Position numbers and translations under genes: made by a program. Below are positions 1-8,013 of a stretch of DNA of 64,000 nucleotides, piece after piece; positions within the stretch are counted from its first letter, which is position 1, and every line of letters begins with the position of its first letter. Source of the DNA: Akkermansia sp. (GTDB lineage: Bacteria; Verrucomicrobiota; Verrucomicrobiia; Verrucomicrobiales; Akkermansiaceae); NCBI GenBank assembly GCA_017398355.1, contig JAFQGD010000058.1, positions 1 to 64,000 on the forward strand, given 5' to 3'. The notes under the pieces were generated by a model. The model was not told the origin of the DNA and made no database searches. It worked only from the letters and a program-made list of their open reading frames with translations.

Positions 1-84
1 CTGAGACGCAAGCGCAAACTTGCTGCTTGGAATACGGCAGAATTGGAACGTATCCTCTTTGGCTTACCGGGCGAAAATAATTAA
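1..84 (+). CDS. C-terminal end of an unidentified protein (partial)
   Basis: The window opens inside an open frame that ends at TAA 82-84. Only 27 residues are visible, a basic start (LRRKRK) and the end GLPGENN. Too little remains to recognise the family. The gene lies upstream of manC on the same strand, separated by 113 bp that contain a promoter, so it is probably a separate transcription unit. Confidence 0.5.
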   Translation: MRRKRKLAAWNTAELERILFGLPGENN

Positions 85-160
85 ATCCAGCGCTTTACTC
101 CTTTATTGCCCTTTTGTCATAATCCTAATGCGTCTGCCCTGAGGAAAGCAGAGAAAAAAC

Positions 161-188
161 TTGCAAAAAACGGAGGGGTGCATATACT
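161..188 (+). promoter_or_regulatory. Predicted promoter of manC
   Basis: TTGCAA (161-166), 16 bp, TATACT (183-188). The expected transcription start is near 195, only about 3 nt before the ATG at 198, so the message would be nearly leaderless. Confidence 0.5.
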
Positions 189-197
189 CGTGACGGC

Positions 198-1262
198 ATG
201 ACGGAGAACTACGCATTGATATTGGCCGGAGGTAGCGGCACACGCTTTTGGCCGCTTTCCCGCAACGCAAAACCGAAGCAGTTGCTGGATTTGTTTGGCA
301 AAGGCACGATGCTGCGCCAAGCGATTTCACGATTGGAAGGGATTGTGCCCACAGAAAACATCATCATCCTGACCAATCACCTGCAGGAGGCAGAGGTACG
401 CCGCCAAGCCGACATGTTGCCTGCTACCAACATTGTGGCCGAACCGGCGCGCCGAGATACGGCTCCGGCAGTGGCCTTGGGGGTGGGGCTCATAGCCGCT
501 CGTAATCCGCAGGCCAACATGATTATCATCCCCAGCGATTCTTTGATATTGGATAGCGGTGCCTTCCGCCACTTAGCGGCAGAGGCTCTTTCTCTTGCCG
601 AGCGAGAAGCTGCGCTCATCACCATCGGCATCAAACCGACCTGGCCCTGCCCAAGCTATGGCTATATTGAGCGTGCCGGTAAGCTTGAAGATGCATCCCT
701 CACCCACAACTGCTTCGAGGTAGTGCGCTTCCGAGAAAAACCGGATAGTGCTACAGCCGAACAGTACCTTGCCAGTGGCAATTTCTCATGGAATGCCGGC
801 ATGTTCATCTGGAATGTGAAGCATGTACGCAGCCAACTCGCCACCCACTGCCCGCAGTTGGCAGATTTTGTAACCGACCTCACAAAAAGTGCGGATTTGC
901 CATCCTTTATTACAACGGAGTTCCCGCAGCTTACCCCCATCTCCATCGACTTTGCCCTGCTGGAGAAAGCTGACCGCGTGTTGAACTTTGAGGCAACCTT
1001 CGACTGGGACGATGTGGGTTCCTGGATTTCCGTGGGCAAGTATCTGCCGCAAACGGAGGATGGCAATGCCACGAACAGCCCGCTAAGCACCGTAGCATCT
1101 CAAAACAACATCGTCTTCACCGATTCCGGCAAGCGCGTGGCCTTGGTAGGTGTGGATGACCTCATCGTGGTCGATACCGGAGATGCCCTCCTGGTAGCGC
1201 GCCGCAGCGAGGCCGACCATATCAAAAAAGTCGTGTCCACTCTGCCGAATGAATTACTCTGA
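198..1262 (+). CDS. manC: Mannose-1-phosphate guanylyltransferase
   Basis: Makes GDP-mannose from mannose-1-phosphate and GTP in the cytoplasm, feeding cell-surface polysaccharide synthesis. The N-terminus has the nucleotidyltransferase signature LAGGSGTRFWPLSR (residues 9-22), followed by EPARRDTAPA and the FREKPD and WNAGMFIW segments typical of the family. At 354 residues it is the short form: the C-terminal phosphomannose isomerase cupin found in the ~470-residue bifunctional ManC/AlgA is absent. ruvX follows after 18 bp and is probably co-transcribed. The ATG fits the promoter just upstream. The family is clear; the exact hexose is inferred. Confidence 0.88.
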   Translation: MTENYALILAGGSGTRFWPLSRNAKPKQLLDLFGKGTMLRQAISRLEGIVPTENIIILTNHLQEAEVRRQADMLPATNIVAEPARRDTAPAVALGVGLIAARNPQANMIIIPSDSLILDSGAFRHLAAEALSLAEREAALITIGIKPTWPCPSYGYIERAGKLEDASLTHNCFEVVRFREKPDSATAEQYLASGNFSWNAGMFIWNVKHVRSQLATHCPQLADFVTDLTKSADLPSFITTEFPQLTPISIDFALLEKADRVLNFEATFDWDDVGSWISVGKYLPQTEDGNATNSPLSTVASQNNIVFTDSGKRVALVGVDDLIVVDTGDALLVARRSEADHIKKVVSTLPNELL

Positions 1263-1280
1263 TTTTTCCACATATTACGC

Positions 1281-1706
1281 ATGCACCCGGCCCTTGGCAT
1301 AGACTACGGAGAAGCCCGCATCGGCATTGCCGCCACAGATGCCTGTGGCATTCTGGCGCACCCGGTAGAGAGCATCCACCGGGGCAAGGTCAATTCCCTT
1401 GAGCGAATAGGCGAGCTGGTGGCACAAAAGGGGATCCGCACCCTTGTGTTGGGACTTCCCATCCGCATGGATGGGACAGAGGGAACAGCCTGCGCAAAAG
1501 TGCGCTCATTCGGCGACAAACTGCACGCAGCCCTGCCCCAACTTCCCCTCGTGTATGTTGATGAGTACCTGACCACCAGCATCGCACAGGAAAAACTGCA
1601 CCAGGCCGGCAAAAAGGCAAAAAACTTTCGTCCCATCATCGACCAAGCCGCTGCGGTGGAAATCCTCAACAACTGGATGGAAATGCAGACACCAAACAAT
1701 TTCTAA
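1281..1706 (+). CDS. ruvX: Putative pre-16S rRNA nuclease / Holliday junction resolvase-like (YqgF family)
   Basis: RNase H-fold protein of the YqgF/RuvX family, involved in 16S rRNA 5'-end maturation in E. coli and also proposed to resolve Holliday junctions. Visible motifs are GIDYGEARIG near the N-terminus (first catalytic Asp), VLGLP in the middle, DEYLTT (catalytic Glu region), and IIDQAAAVEIL near the C-terminus (last catalytic Asp). The length of 141 residues is normal. It follows manC by 18 bp in the same direction. The pairing with manC is probably positional only. Confidence 0.88.
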   Translation: MHPALGIDYGEARIGIAATDACGILAHPVESIHRGKVNSLERIGELVAQKGIRTLVLGLPIRMDGTEGTACAKVRSFGDKLHAALPQLPLVYVDEYLTTSIAQEKLHQAGKKAKNFRPIIDQAAAVEILNNWMEMQTPNNF

Positions 1707-1781
1707 GACAAATCACCTCTCCCCCTAAACCTCGCATTGTGTCTTTTCTCTGAAAAAGAGCCTAAATTTCATGAAAGTTAC

Positions 1782-1810
1782 TTGAATTTCTGCGTTTCAG
1801 GTGCTAGAAT
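1782..1810 (+). promoter_or_regulatory. Predicted promoter of the acetate-CoA ligase gene
   Basis: TTGAAT (1782-1787), 17 bp, TAGAAT (1805-1810). The predicted start of transcription near 1817 lies downstream of a possible GTG start at 1801, which argues for the ATG at 1861 and a leader of about 44 nt. Confidence 0.55.
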
Positions 1811-1860
1811 CTGCCCAGAGCCGTATTGGCTACCCTTTTTCAAACAATCAACCTAAAACT

Positions 1861-3942
1861 ATGTCACTCGAAACATTCTTCAATCCGAAGAGCATCGCTG
1901 TGGTCGGCGTTTCTGCCGATTCCTCCAAATTGGGGGCTGTCGTATTCAACAACATCATTGCTGCCGATTACAAGGGCAAGCTCTATGGTGTGAACCCCAA
2001 GATGGCCGGCCAGGAGCTGTGCGGTAAGCCCTGCTACGCCAGCGTGGATGCCCTGCCTGAGCCTATGGATTTGGTGGTTATCCTCGTACCGGCCCGCTTC
2101 ACCGAGCCCGTCATTGATGCCTGCGTTGCCAACGGCACCAAGAATATCTCCATCATCACTGCCGGTTTCGCTGAGGTTGGCGAGAAGGAACTTGAGAAGC
2201 GCATTGCCCAGAAGTGCTTGGACAACGGCATCAATCTGCTCGGCCCGAACTGCCTCGGCCACATCTCCACCTTCGACAACGTGAACGCTTCCTTTGCAGA
2301 CGGGTTCCCCGCTCGCGGCAACGTGGCTTTCGTGTCTCAGTCCGGCGCATACTGCTCAGCTATCATGGACTGGGCTGCCGGCAAGGGCATCGGTTTCTCC
2401 CACTTCATCTCCATCGGCAACAAGGCTGTAATGGGCGAAGACAAGCTGCTGGCAGCGCTGAAGGATGACCCCAACACCAACGCCTTCGTGTTCTACTTGG
2501 AATCCCTCAAGAACGGCAAGGAGTTCCTCAAGGTTATTAAGGAAGTTTCCGACACGAAGCCCTGCGTCATCATGGAGCCCGGCAAGAGCGCCAAAGCCCA
2601 GGCAGCATCCCTGTCCCACACGGGCTCCTTGGCTCCCAACTACCGTGTGCTGGAGATGGCTCTGCAGGGTGCAGGTGCTATTCAGGCATACAACGACCGA
2701 GAGCTCTTCGGCCTGTTGGAAGTACTGCAATACTGCAACCACAACGAGTTTGACGGCCAGGTAGCCGTGCTTACCAACGCCGGTGGTGTGGGTGTGCTCA
2801 CCTCCGACCTTTGCGAAGAAGCAGGTCTTGACTTGGCACGCCCCAGCGAAAAAACCATCGAGGCTCTGCGCGCCGTGCTGACCCCCGAGGCCTCCCTCGG
2901 CAACCCCATCGACGTAGTGGGCGATGCCAAGGCCGACCGCTACGAAGCAGCCCTCAAGGTGCTCTGCGAAAGCGGTGAATACAAAAACATTCTCGTGCTT
3001 CTTACCCCGCAGCGCGTGACGGATTGCCCCGGCACCGCCGAGGCAGTCATCAAGCTGGCTCCCCAGTACCCCAACGTGAACATTTACTGCTCCTTCGTGG
3101 GTGGTGCCCGTGTGGACGAAGGTCGCGTTCTGCTTGACAAGGCCAAGATTCTCAACTACGAGTACCCCGCCGACATCGTACGCCTGCTGGGTCTGCTGAA
3201 AGCCCAGATGGCATTCCGCGGCAAGAAGCTCGCCACCTGCGAGACCGGTGAAGTACCCGCCGAAATCAAAGCTGCCGTGACATCCGCCAAGGAAGCCGGT
3301 TTGGCTTCTCTGCCCCAGGAGACCGTGAACATGCTCATGGATCACTACGGCATCGACTACCCGAAGTGCGGCAACTTCACCGATAAGGAAGAAGCCCTTG
3401 CTTTCTGCAAGACCATCTTCCCGAATGCCGTGGTGCTCAAGCTCTCCGCTCCCGACGCTCTGCACAAGACAGAAATGAAGGGCATCTACCTCAACATCAA
3501 TGATGAGGCATCCTTCAACGAAGCATGGGAAGGCCTGTGGGGCAGCATCACCAAGTTCAACCTCAAGGGAGCCTCCGTGCTCATCCAAGAGATGATTACC
3601 AAGGCTACCGAGACCATCATCGGTGTGAACAGCGACAAGAACTTCGGCCGCGTCATGGTGTTCGGCACCGGCGGTATCTACACCGAAGTGATGCGTGATA
3701 CCACCATGCGCATCTTGCCCGCCGATGACTTCTCCGACATGATTAAGGAAACCAAGGTTGGCACCATCCTCAACGGTGTGCGTGGCGAAGCTCCCAAGGC
3801 TGTAGGCCCGCTGGCTGACACGCTGGCCAAGGTTCAAAAGCTCGTGCTGGAGATTCCTGAAATCACCGCTATCGATGGCAACCCCGTCCTCGTGACGGCA
3901 GACCGCGCCGTAGTGGTAGACTTCAAGATGATTCTCAAGTAA
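1861..3942 (+). CDS. Acetate--CoA ligase (ADP-forming), fused alpha and beta subunits
   Basis: Acyl-CoA synthetase of the NDP-forming superfamily, interconverting acetyl-CoA + ADP + phosphate with acetate + ATP + CoA. The 693-residue protein begins with a CoA-binding Rossmann domain (FFNPKSIAVVGVSADSSKLG), continues with succinyl-CoA-ligase-like domains including SLSHTGSLA, which carries the phosphorylated His, and ends with an ATP-grasp domain (KLSAPDALHKTEMKG and later IDGNPVLV). This is the single-chain arrangement of both subunits. The start is set at 1861 because the frame opening at GTG 1801 overlaps the -10 box. A strong hairpin follows the stop. Codon usage is strongly biased, suggesting high expression. 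In a gut fermenter it would give ATP from acetyl-CoA. Confidence 0.88.
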   Translation: MSLETFFNPKSIAVVGVSADSSKLGAVVFNNIIAADYKGKLYGVNPKMAGQELCGKPCYASVDALPEPMDLVVILVPARFTEPVIDACVANGTKNISIITAGFAEVGEKELEKRIAQKCLDNGINLLGPNCLGHISTFDNVNASFADGFPARGNVAFVSQSGAYCSAIMDWAAGKGIGFSHFISIGNKAVMGEDKLLAALKDDPNTNAFVFYLESLKNGKEFLKVIKEVSDTKPCVIMEPGKSAKAQAASLSHTGSLAPNYRVLEMALQGAGAIQAYNDRELFGLLEVLQYCNHNEFDGQVAVLTNAGGVGVLTSDLCEEAGLDLARPSEKTIEALRAVLTPEASLGNPIDVVGDAKADRYEAALKVLCESGEYKNILVLLTPQRVTDCPGTAEAVIKLAPQYPNVNIYCSFVGGARVDEGRVLLDKAKILNYEYPADIVRLLGLLKAQMAFRGKKLATCETGEVPAEIKAAVTSAKEAGLASLPQETVNMLMDHYGIDYPKCGNFTDKEEALAFCKTIFPNAVVLKLSAPDALHKTEMKGIYLNINDEASFNEAWEGLWGSITKFNLKGASVLIQEMITKATETIIGVNSDKNFGRVMVFGTGGIYTEVMRDTTMRILPADDFSDMIKETKVGTILNGVRGEAPKAVGPLADTLAKVQKLVLEIPEITAIDGNPVLVTADRAVVVDFKMILK

Positions 3943-3969
3943 AGCTGAGATTTCAAAGAATTTAACAGG

Positions 3970-4001
3970 CACCCCCGATTTTATGATGAAAATCGGGGGT
4001 G
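3970..4001 (+). terminator. Hairpin terminator after the acetate-CoA ligase gene
   Basis: A perfect 13-bp stem (3970-3982 with 3989-4001) around a 6-nt loop. It begins 27 nt after the stop. The T tract is weak (TTCTGT). Confidence 0.7.
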
Positions 4002-4018
4002 TTCTGTATGAAAGCAGC

Positions 4019-4047
4019 TTGACGAAATAAAGGCAGCTTGCTAAAGT
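4019..4047 (+). promoter_or_regulatory. Predicted promoter of the 4054 small membrane protein gene
   Basis: TTGACG (4019-4024), 17 bp, TAAAGT (4042-4047). Both hexamers are identical to those before mutL (58156-58184). The transcription start would fall about at the ATG at 4054. Confidence 0.45.
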
Positions 4048-4053
4048 ACTAGT

Positions 4054-4443
4054 ATGCTATACTATTTCATAGGCTGCTTCTATTGTCTGTGCTGTGCAAG
4101 GCGCATACAATACGCTCAAAGAAACAAGAAAACAGTAGGCTGGGCCATCTTGCAACTTGCCTGTTTGGTATTCCTTGCCGTGAGTATGGGCAGCATCTCA
4201 GACCAAGCTGCAACAAAAGCTCTTTTGATTAGTTTGGTAGCATGCCCCGTCATATGCACTCTACCTACGTTTGTGTATAGCACAAGGTGTCCCGGGCTAT
4301 GGCTATTCTGTAGCACCCTTTTCAATTGGTGCGTTGTTATTTTTTTCTGCTACATCCTCAGCGTATGGATGAAGTTAATTGAAACACCATACGGAACAGA
4401 TGTCCCATGGTGGGTAGACATCTGGTTACCCAATAGTTTATGA
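4054..4443 (+). CDS. Small polytopic membrane protein of unknown function
   Basis: 129 residues with about four hydrophobic segments (around residues 2-14, 32-48, 56-72 and 84-104) and a short polar C-terminus. Six Cys lie in the first half. I do not recognise a family. It stands alone between a terminator behind and a terminator ahead, with its own promoter that would give a leaderless message if the ATG at 4054 is right. It is somewhat AT-richer than its neighbours. A chance open frame cannot be excluded. Confidence 0.5.
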   Translation: MLYYFIGCFYCLCCARRIQYAQRNKKTVGWAILQLACLVFLAVSMGSISDQAATKALLISLVACPVICTLPTFVYSTRCPGLWLFCSTLFNWCVVIFFCYILSVWMKLIETPYGTDVPWWVDIWLPNSL

Positions 4444-4449
4444 TAGCAG

Positions 4450-4486
4450 AACGCCCGACAGGAATAATCCCGGTCGGGCGTTTTTT
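4450..4486. terminator. Intrinsic terminator between convergent genes
   Basis: Stem AACGCCCGAC / GTCGGGCGTT (4450-4459 with 4473-4482) followed by a run of T to 4486. It ends the plus-strand gene. The A-rich other side is weak, so action on the minus strand is uncertain. Confidence 0.75.
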
Positions 4487-4514
4487 ATATGGTAAATGAT
4501 GAAATAAACCAAGA

Positions 4515-5459
4515 TTAGGAAATTTCCCAACAGATGGTGCGGCAATAGGTATCCCTCGGTTGCAACACAATGCTGGGGAAATGCGGGTTGTGTGGAGAAT
4601 CCGGATAATTCTGCGCCTCCAAAGCCACGCCACCGCGTTTCAGCGGCAGATAGTCCCCGGTATAAACCTGTAATCCGGGAGCATCAGTATACACGCGAAG
4701 CGTACGTATGCCGTTTGTAAGAACAGCAGCACACTTCACTCCGGGATAGGCAGGCAACACATAGTTATCATCGTAACCACCGGCAATGGCACCGGGCGCA
4801 TTGCGCGCACCCAACTGAGCCGGACTGTTGAGGTCATACAGCGTATCTGCAACCGGCGCAATGATACCGGTTGGGATGTTGGCAATCATTGGTGTGTAGG
4901 CCGATGCATTGACTTGCAACATGTGGTCGTCCATCGTGCCACAGCCATTCAGGTTCCAATAGGCGTGGTTCGTAAGATTAAGCAAGGTCGGTGCAGTCGT
5001 TGAAGCTTGCATAGCCAGGCGGAGGGTATTCCCCTCCAGCGTATATGTAGCCTGCACACGTACTTCGCCGGGATACCCCTCATCCCCATCCGGAGAAATG
5101 AGAGCCAACACAAGGCGTGTATCGGTCTCCTCTATCACCTCCCACAGCACATCGCTATACCCCACATTGCCACCGTGTAGGTGGTTAGGCCCGTTGTTGA
5201 CAGCAAGTGCATATTCCTTGCCATTCAATTCAAAGCGCCCACCGGCAATGCGATTAGCCACACGCCCACAAACGGCACCACAATAGCATGTATCGGCCTT
5301 CAATTCCTCCCCGGTTTTAGGTCCATGCACGCAATCCACGCCGTCTTTTACGACTGAAAGCAAGCGAGCCCCGTAATTCGTGAGAGTCACCGAAAGCTCA
5401 GAAGAAACTAGGGAGAAGGTTTTTACACCTTCCCCCCAGTTTTGTGTTCCATTCTGCAT
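4515..5459 (-). CDS. galM: Aldose 1-epimerase (galactose mutarotase)
   Basis: Interconverts alpha and beta anomers of aldoses such as galactose before phosphorylation. Family marks are NYGARLLS near the N-terminus, NHLHGG, NHAYWNLNG (catalytic His region) and a C-terminal VALEAQNYPDSPHNP carrying the catalytic Glu. The 314-residue length from the ATG at 5459 matches the family. An in-frame extension up to 5570 would run into the preceding gene and has no family match. The gene lies 22 bp after the lipoprotein gene 5482-5964. No secretion signal is seen, so it should be cytoplasmic. Confidence 0.88.
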   Translation of the reverse strand: MQNGTQNWGEGVKTFSLVSSELSVTLTNYGARLLSVVKDGVDCVHGPKTGEELKADTCYCGAVCGRVANRIAGGRFELNGKEYALAVNNGPNHLHGGNVGYSDVLWEVIEETDTRLVLALISPDGDEGYPGEVRVQATYTLEGNTLRLAMQASTTAPTLLNLTNHAYWNLNGCGTMDDHMLQVNASAYTPMIANIPTGIIAPVADTLYDLNSPAQLGARNAPGAIAGGYDDNYVLPAYPGVKCAAVLTNGIRTLRVYTDAPGLQVYTGDYLPLKRGGVALEAQNYPDSPHNPHFPSIVLQPRDTYCRTICWEIS

Positions 5460-5481
5460 GACAGATTGGATTTGGGTTAAA

Positions 5482-5964
5482 TTACATACCGTCCGGGATA
5501 AACTTGCTGCCGGAACCGCCATACTGAAGCGTACCGTGAGTACCCACGGGGATGAGGCCAATCTGCGCATACACGGGCTGGGTCACACGATACTGAGCCC
5601 TGGAACCGTCGGCCTGAATAACAAGCTCCTGGGCATCGGACTGATTTGCATACTTGCCAACACCGCGACCGGCCAAGGCACCCAGTACGCCGAAACCAAC
5701 AGTGGATACCACCTGCCCGGAACCGGAGCCCAGCAGAGAACCGGCGCCAGCACCCAAAGCCGCACCAATACCGGTGCCGAGGTTCTTATCGGAAGAAGAA
5801 GCATCTGCACGCACCGTGCGAGCGGAAACTACCGTACCGGAGATAACCTGAGCAACGGAGCCAATTTCATTAGCGCTCACTTTATTCAGCGAGCCAAGGT
5901 TGGCACAGGAGGGAACAAGCACGAGGCTCAAAGCCAACATCGTTGTGATTATGGTCTTTTTCAT
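5482..5964 (-). CDS. Glycine-zipper lipoprotein (SlyB/17-kDa antigen-like)
   Basis: 160 residues with a lipoprotein signal (MKKTIITTMLALSLVLVPSC, lipid-modified Cys about residue 20). The middle has a glycine-zipper stretch rich in G-A repeats (GTGIGAALGAGAGSLLG and VGFGVLGALAGRGVGKY), as in outer-membrane lipoproteins of the Rickettsia 17-kDa/SlyB type. The C-terminal third is a small beta-rich domain. It probably sits in the outer membrane. Upstream runs C-rich spacer DNA; no consensus promoter was found. galM follows 22 bp after its stop. Confidence 0.75.
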   Translation of the reverse strand: MKKTIITTMLALSLVLVPSCANLGSLNKVSANEIGSVAQVISGTVVSARTVRADASSSDKNLGTGIGAALGAGAGSLLGSGSGQVVSTVGFGVLGALAGRGVGKYANQSDAQELVIQADGSRAQYRVTQPVYAQIGLIPVGTHGTLQYGGSGSKFIPDGM

Positions 5965-6068
5965 TGTATTTTACTCTATATGTTTGTTGTGGAGTTTAAC
6001 GGGGGGGATGGATTACCATGCTGCTGCGTCCTGCCCTCACTTATGACAGGCGCACATGGATGAAAGAT

Positions 6069-6515
6069 TTATTTACGACTTTCCCAGGAAACGACTTTAT
6101 TATTCTCGAATAATACGGTTGCGGCAGTGCGTGGTATGTACACAGTGCTTGCACCATAAAATCCCGGGTCATACCAACCGCGAGGCCCCCAGTATGACGG
6201 TCCCCAGACGGGTGTCGTCATCACTGGCTCTTGGTATGTGTATACCCAGCGAACAACGTTTTTACCATTCTTTTGACCAACATAGGGCGCATTATTAGGG
6301 GCTCCCCATGCCAAAAAAACAGCATCTTGAGACATGCCCTCACTAATACGCCCCTGCTGCACCAAGTTTTGCTGCTCAATGGGCAGCGATTGGAACATGA
6401 CAGGATTCGCAGCAATGCGGGTAGCCGGAGTAGCTGACTGGCAGGACGCAAGGGAGAGAACAAGCGCAACTGCAACAGTGAGCCCGTAAACCTTACTTTC
6501 AGACAATACTCTCAT
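6069..6515 (-). CDS. Lipoprotein with a SmpA/BamE-like segment
   Basis: 148 residues from ATG 6515. The signal ends in LASC, so a lipid-anchored Cys is predicted at about residue 20. The part around QGRISEGMSQDAVFLAWGAP resembles the SmpA/OmlA (BamE) fold, which has 'I..GMs...V...lG.P'. The C-terminal half is rich in Gly, Trp, Pro and Tyr (WGPSYWGPRGWYDPG). A larger in-frame extension upstream is rejected because a promoter sits directly ahead of 6515. The role is unknown; the envelope location is firm. Confidence 0.65.
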   Translation of the reverse strand: MRVLSESKVYGLTVAVALVLSLASCQSATPATRIAANPVMFQSLPIEQQNLVQQGRISEGMSQDAVFLAWGAPNNAPYVGQKNGKNVVRWVYTYQEPVMTTPVWGPSYWGPRGWYDPGFYGASTVYIPRTAATVLFENNKVVSWESRK

Positions 6516-6524
6516 TCCTGCATG

Positions 6525-6553
6525 ACAATACCATCTAATTTCTTGCTTGCCAA
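6525..6553 (-). promoter_or_regulatory. Predicted promoter of the minus-strand lipoprotein gene
   Basis: On the minus strand, TTGGCA (6553-6548), 17 bp, TATTGT (6530-6525). Transcription would start about 3 nt before the ATG at 6515. Its -35 overlaps that of the divergent promoter. Confidence 0.5.
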
Positions 6554-6575
6554 GAAAAAAAAATAATGATAGATT
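6547..6575 (+). promoter_or_regulatory. Predicted promoter of the 6589 secreted protein gene
   Basis: TTGCCA (6547-6552), 17 bp, TAGATT (6570-6575), with the start of transcription near 6582. It excludes the ATG at 6577 and supports 6589. Confidence 0.5.
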
Positions 6576-6588
6576 GATGCACACAGAC

Positions 6589-7353
6589 ATGAAAGCATTT
6601 TCTACCATTCTTGCTATGCTGGCAGCACCTGCGATGCTGAACATCGCAGTATGTGCAGAGAGTCCCGGAGCCCTTGAAGGGTACCTTCCTTCCGACGGCA
6701 CGTTGAAGCAGGGTGCAGCCGTTCGCCCTGTTTTCACGGAGGAGTTTGCAAAATTGCAGCGTTCATTCGCTACGAAGGTAACCACACTCGACGAAGAAAA
6801 GCGAAAGGCGTTCTTGGAAGGACTTGACCCGAACTCCGTACCAGACTACAACGCAGATATTTGGCCCGACAAGGCAGAGTATGATAAATTTGTTGCAGAA
6901 TGGAAGAAATCCGTCATTCAGCCTGTCACAGAAGTGGCCGTGGGGCTGCAATCTGCCGGCCAAGGTGTCTGGAAGATTCTTTCTGCCACGGTGGATGCAC
7001 GCACACGTCGTACCGTACCGTTAACGATTAGTGCTCTGAAGTACGATGCCACGAAGAACATCTGGATTTCCAACAATGGCGAGTTGACCTCCAAAGATTA
7101 CAACGCTACCGATGCCAACATTTACGGTGCTCAGACCGGTAAAGAGTGGTCTCTTTCCAAGGAAGACGCCCTCTCCCGCACCCGAGAAACAGTGCGCATC
7201 ACCAAGACAACGGATGGCAAGTTTGTCTATGTGTCCTATGCGTTTGCAGAGCAATCCACCATTACCGGTGCCAGCATTGCACAGGGCGCATACGTTCTGC
7301 GCTTCCCCATCGTGACCCCGGCTGCCAATATGGGCACTCCCGGTCGCCGATAA
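6589..7353 (+). CDS. Secreted protein of unknown function
   Basis: 254 residues. The N-terminus (MKAFSTILAMLAAPAMLNIA...) is a signal peptide with a likely cut after AVCA, about residue 23. The mature part is soluble, contains no obvious repeats or catalytic motifs, and has a beta-rich middle (ALKYDATKNIWISNNGEL). I do not recognise the family. The start at 6589 is chosen because the predicted transcription start lies near 6582. It is divergent from the lipoprotein gene at 6515 and shares its promoter region. A 10-bp stem follows. Confidence 0.65.
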   Translation: MKAFSTILAMLAAPAMLNIAVCAESPGALEGYLPSDGTLKQGAAVRPVFTEEFAKLQRSFATKVTTLDEEKRKAFLEGLDPNSVPDYNADIWPDKAEYDKFVAEWKKSVIQPVTEVAVGLQSAGQGVWKILSATVDARTRRTVPLTISALKYDATKNIWISNNGELTSKDYNATDANIYGAQTGKEWSLSKEDALSRTRETVRITKTTDGKFVYVSYAFAEQSTITGASIAQGAYVLRFPIVTPAANMGTPGRR

Positions 7354-7402
7354 GAAGCGTTTGAATCTCGGATTGAGATTCTACCCAACTCAAAGATTTA
7401 GC

Positions 7403-7440
7403 GAAGCGGGAGTTCGACACTATCATCGGGCTCCCGCTTC
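7403..7440 (+). terminator. Hairpin between the secreted protein gene and rsmD
   Basis: GAAGCGGGAG (7403-7412) pairs perfectly with CTCCCGCTTC (7431-7440) across an 18-nt loop. There is no T run, so it may be a weak terminator or a leader structure of rsmD, whose ATG is 10 nt further on. Confidence 0.4.
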
Positions 7441-7449
7441 ACTCGTACC

Positions 7450-8013
7450 ATGAGAATCATAGCAGGCAAAGCCAAAGGCTACACCATCAAAGTGCCACAA
7501 GGGGAAGTCCGCCCCACACAAGACCGCGTACGCGAGGCCTTGTTCAATATTTTAGGCTCACTCATCGAAAATGCCAGTATCTTGGATTTGTATTGCGGAT
7601 CCGGGTCAGTGGGTCTGGAAGCACTGAGCCGGGGAGCCGCGCGTGCGCGCATGGTAGATGCATCGCGCGCCTCCTGCGCGATGGCACGCCACAATTTGGA
7701 GCGCAGCAAGCTGGAAGGCGGGAGTGTGGTACAAAGCGATTGTTTGCAATTTGTGCGCCGTGATGCCGGGAAATACGATATCATTTTTGCGGATCCGCCC
7801 TATTGCAAGGCGGTAGGCGACAGAGATATGATAGCAGAGCTCATGACTGACCGCCTGCACGAGTTGATGGCCCCCGGCGCATATTTTATAGCAGAAGCCC
7901 AACTTGGCTACGGTGTGGGAGATGCCCACACACGCGATTTTCCCGGCTGGAAGCTGGTGGATGAGCGCAGCTACGGTGGCAACACTATACTTTTCTACCA
8001 AACTGACCTATGA
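7450..8013 (+). CDS. rsmD: 16S rRNA (guanine(966)-N2)-methyltransferase
   Basis: Methylates G966 of 16S rRNA using S-adenosylmethionine. The 187-residue protein begins MRIIAGKAKG and has RPTQDRVREALFNIL, which is typical of RsmD, the SAM-binding LDLYCGSGSVGLEALSRGA (residues ~45-63) and the catalytic ADPPY motif (~116-120). The length is standard. It overlaps waaA by 4 nt (ATGA at 8010-8013), so the two are translated in tandem. Confidence 0.93.
   Translation: MRIIAGKAKGYTIKVPQGEVRPTQDRVREALFNILGSLIENASILDLYCGSGSVGLEALSRGAARARMVDASRASCAMARHNLERSKLEGGSVVQSDCLQFVRRDAGKYDIIFADPPYCKAVGDRDMIAELMTDRLHELMAPGAYFIAEAQLGYGVGDAHTRDFPGWKLVDERSYGGNTILFYQTDL

Noticed and set aside
1801-1860. GTG start giving a 20-residue longer acetate-CoA ligase
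   Set aside because: The -10 box of the promoter covers it, and the family starts at the later Met.
2356-3972. 538-codon open frame antisense to the acetate-CoA ligase gene
   Set aside because: It mirrors the strongly biased codons of the real gene, has no family motifs, and runs across a terminator.
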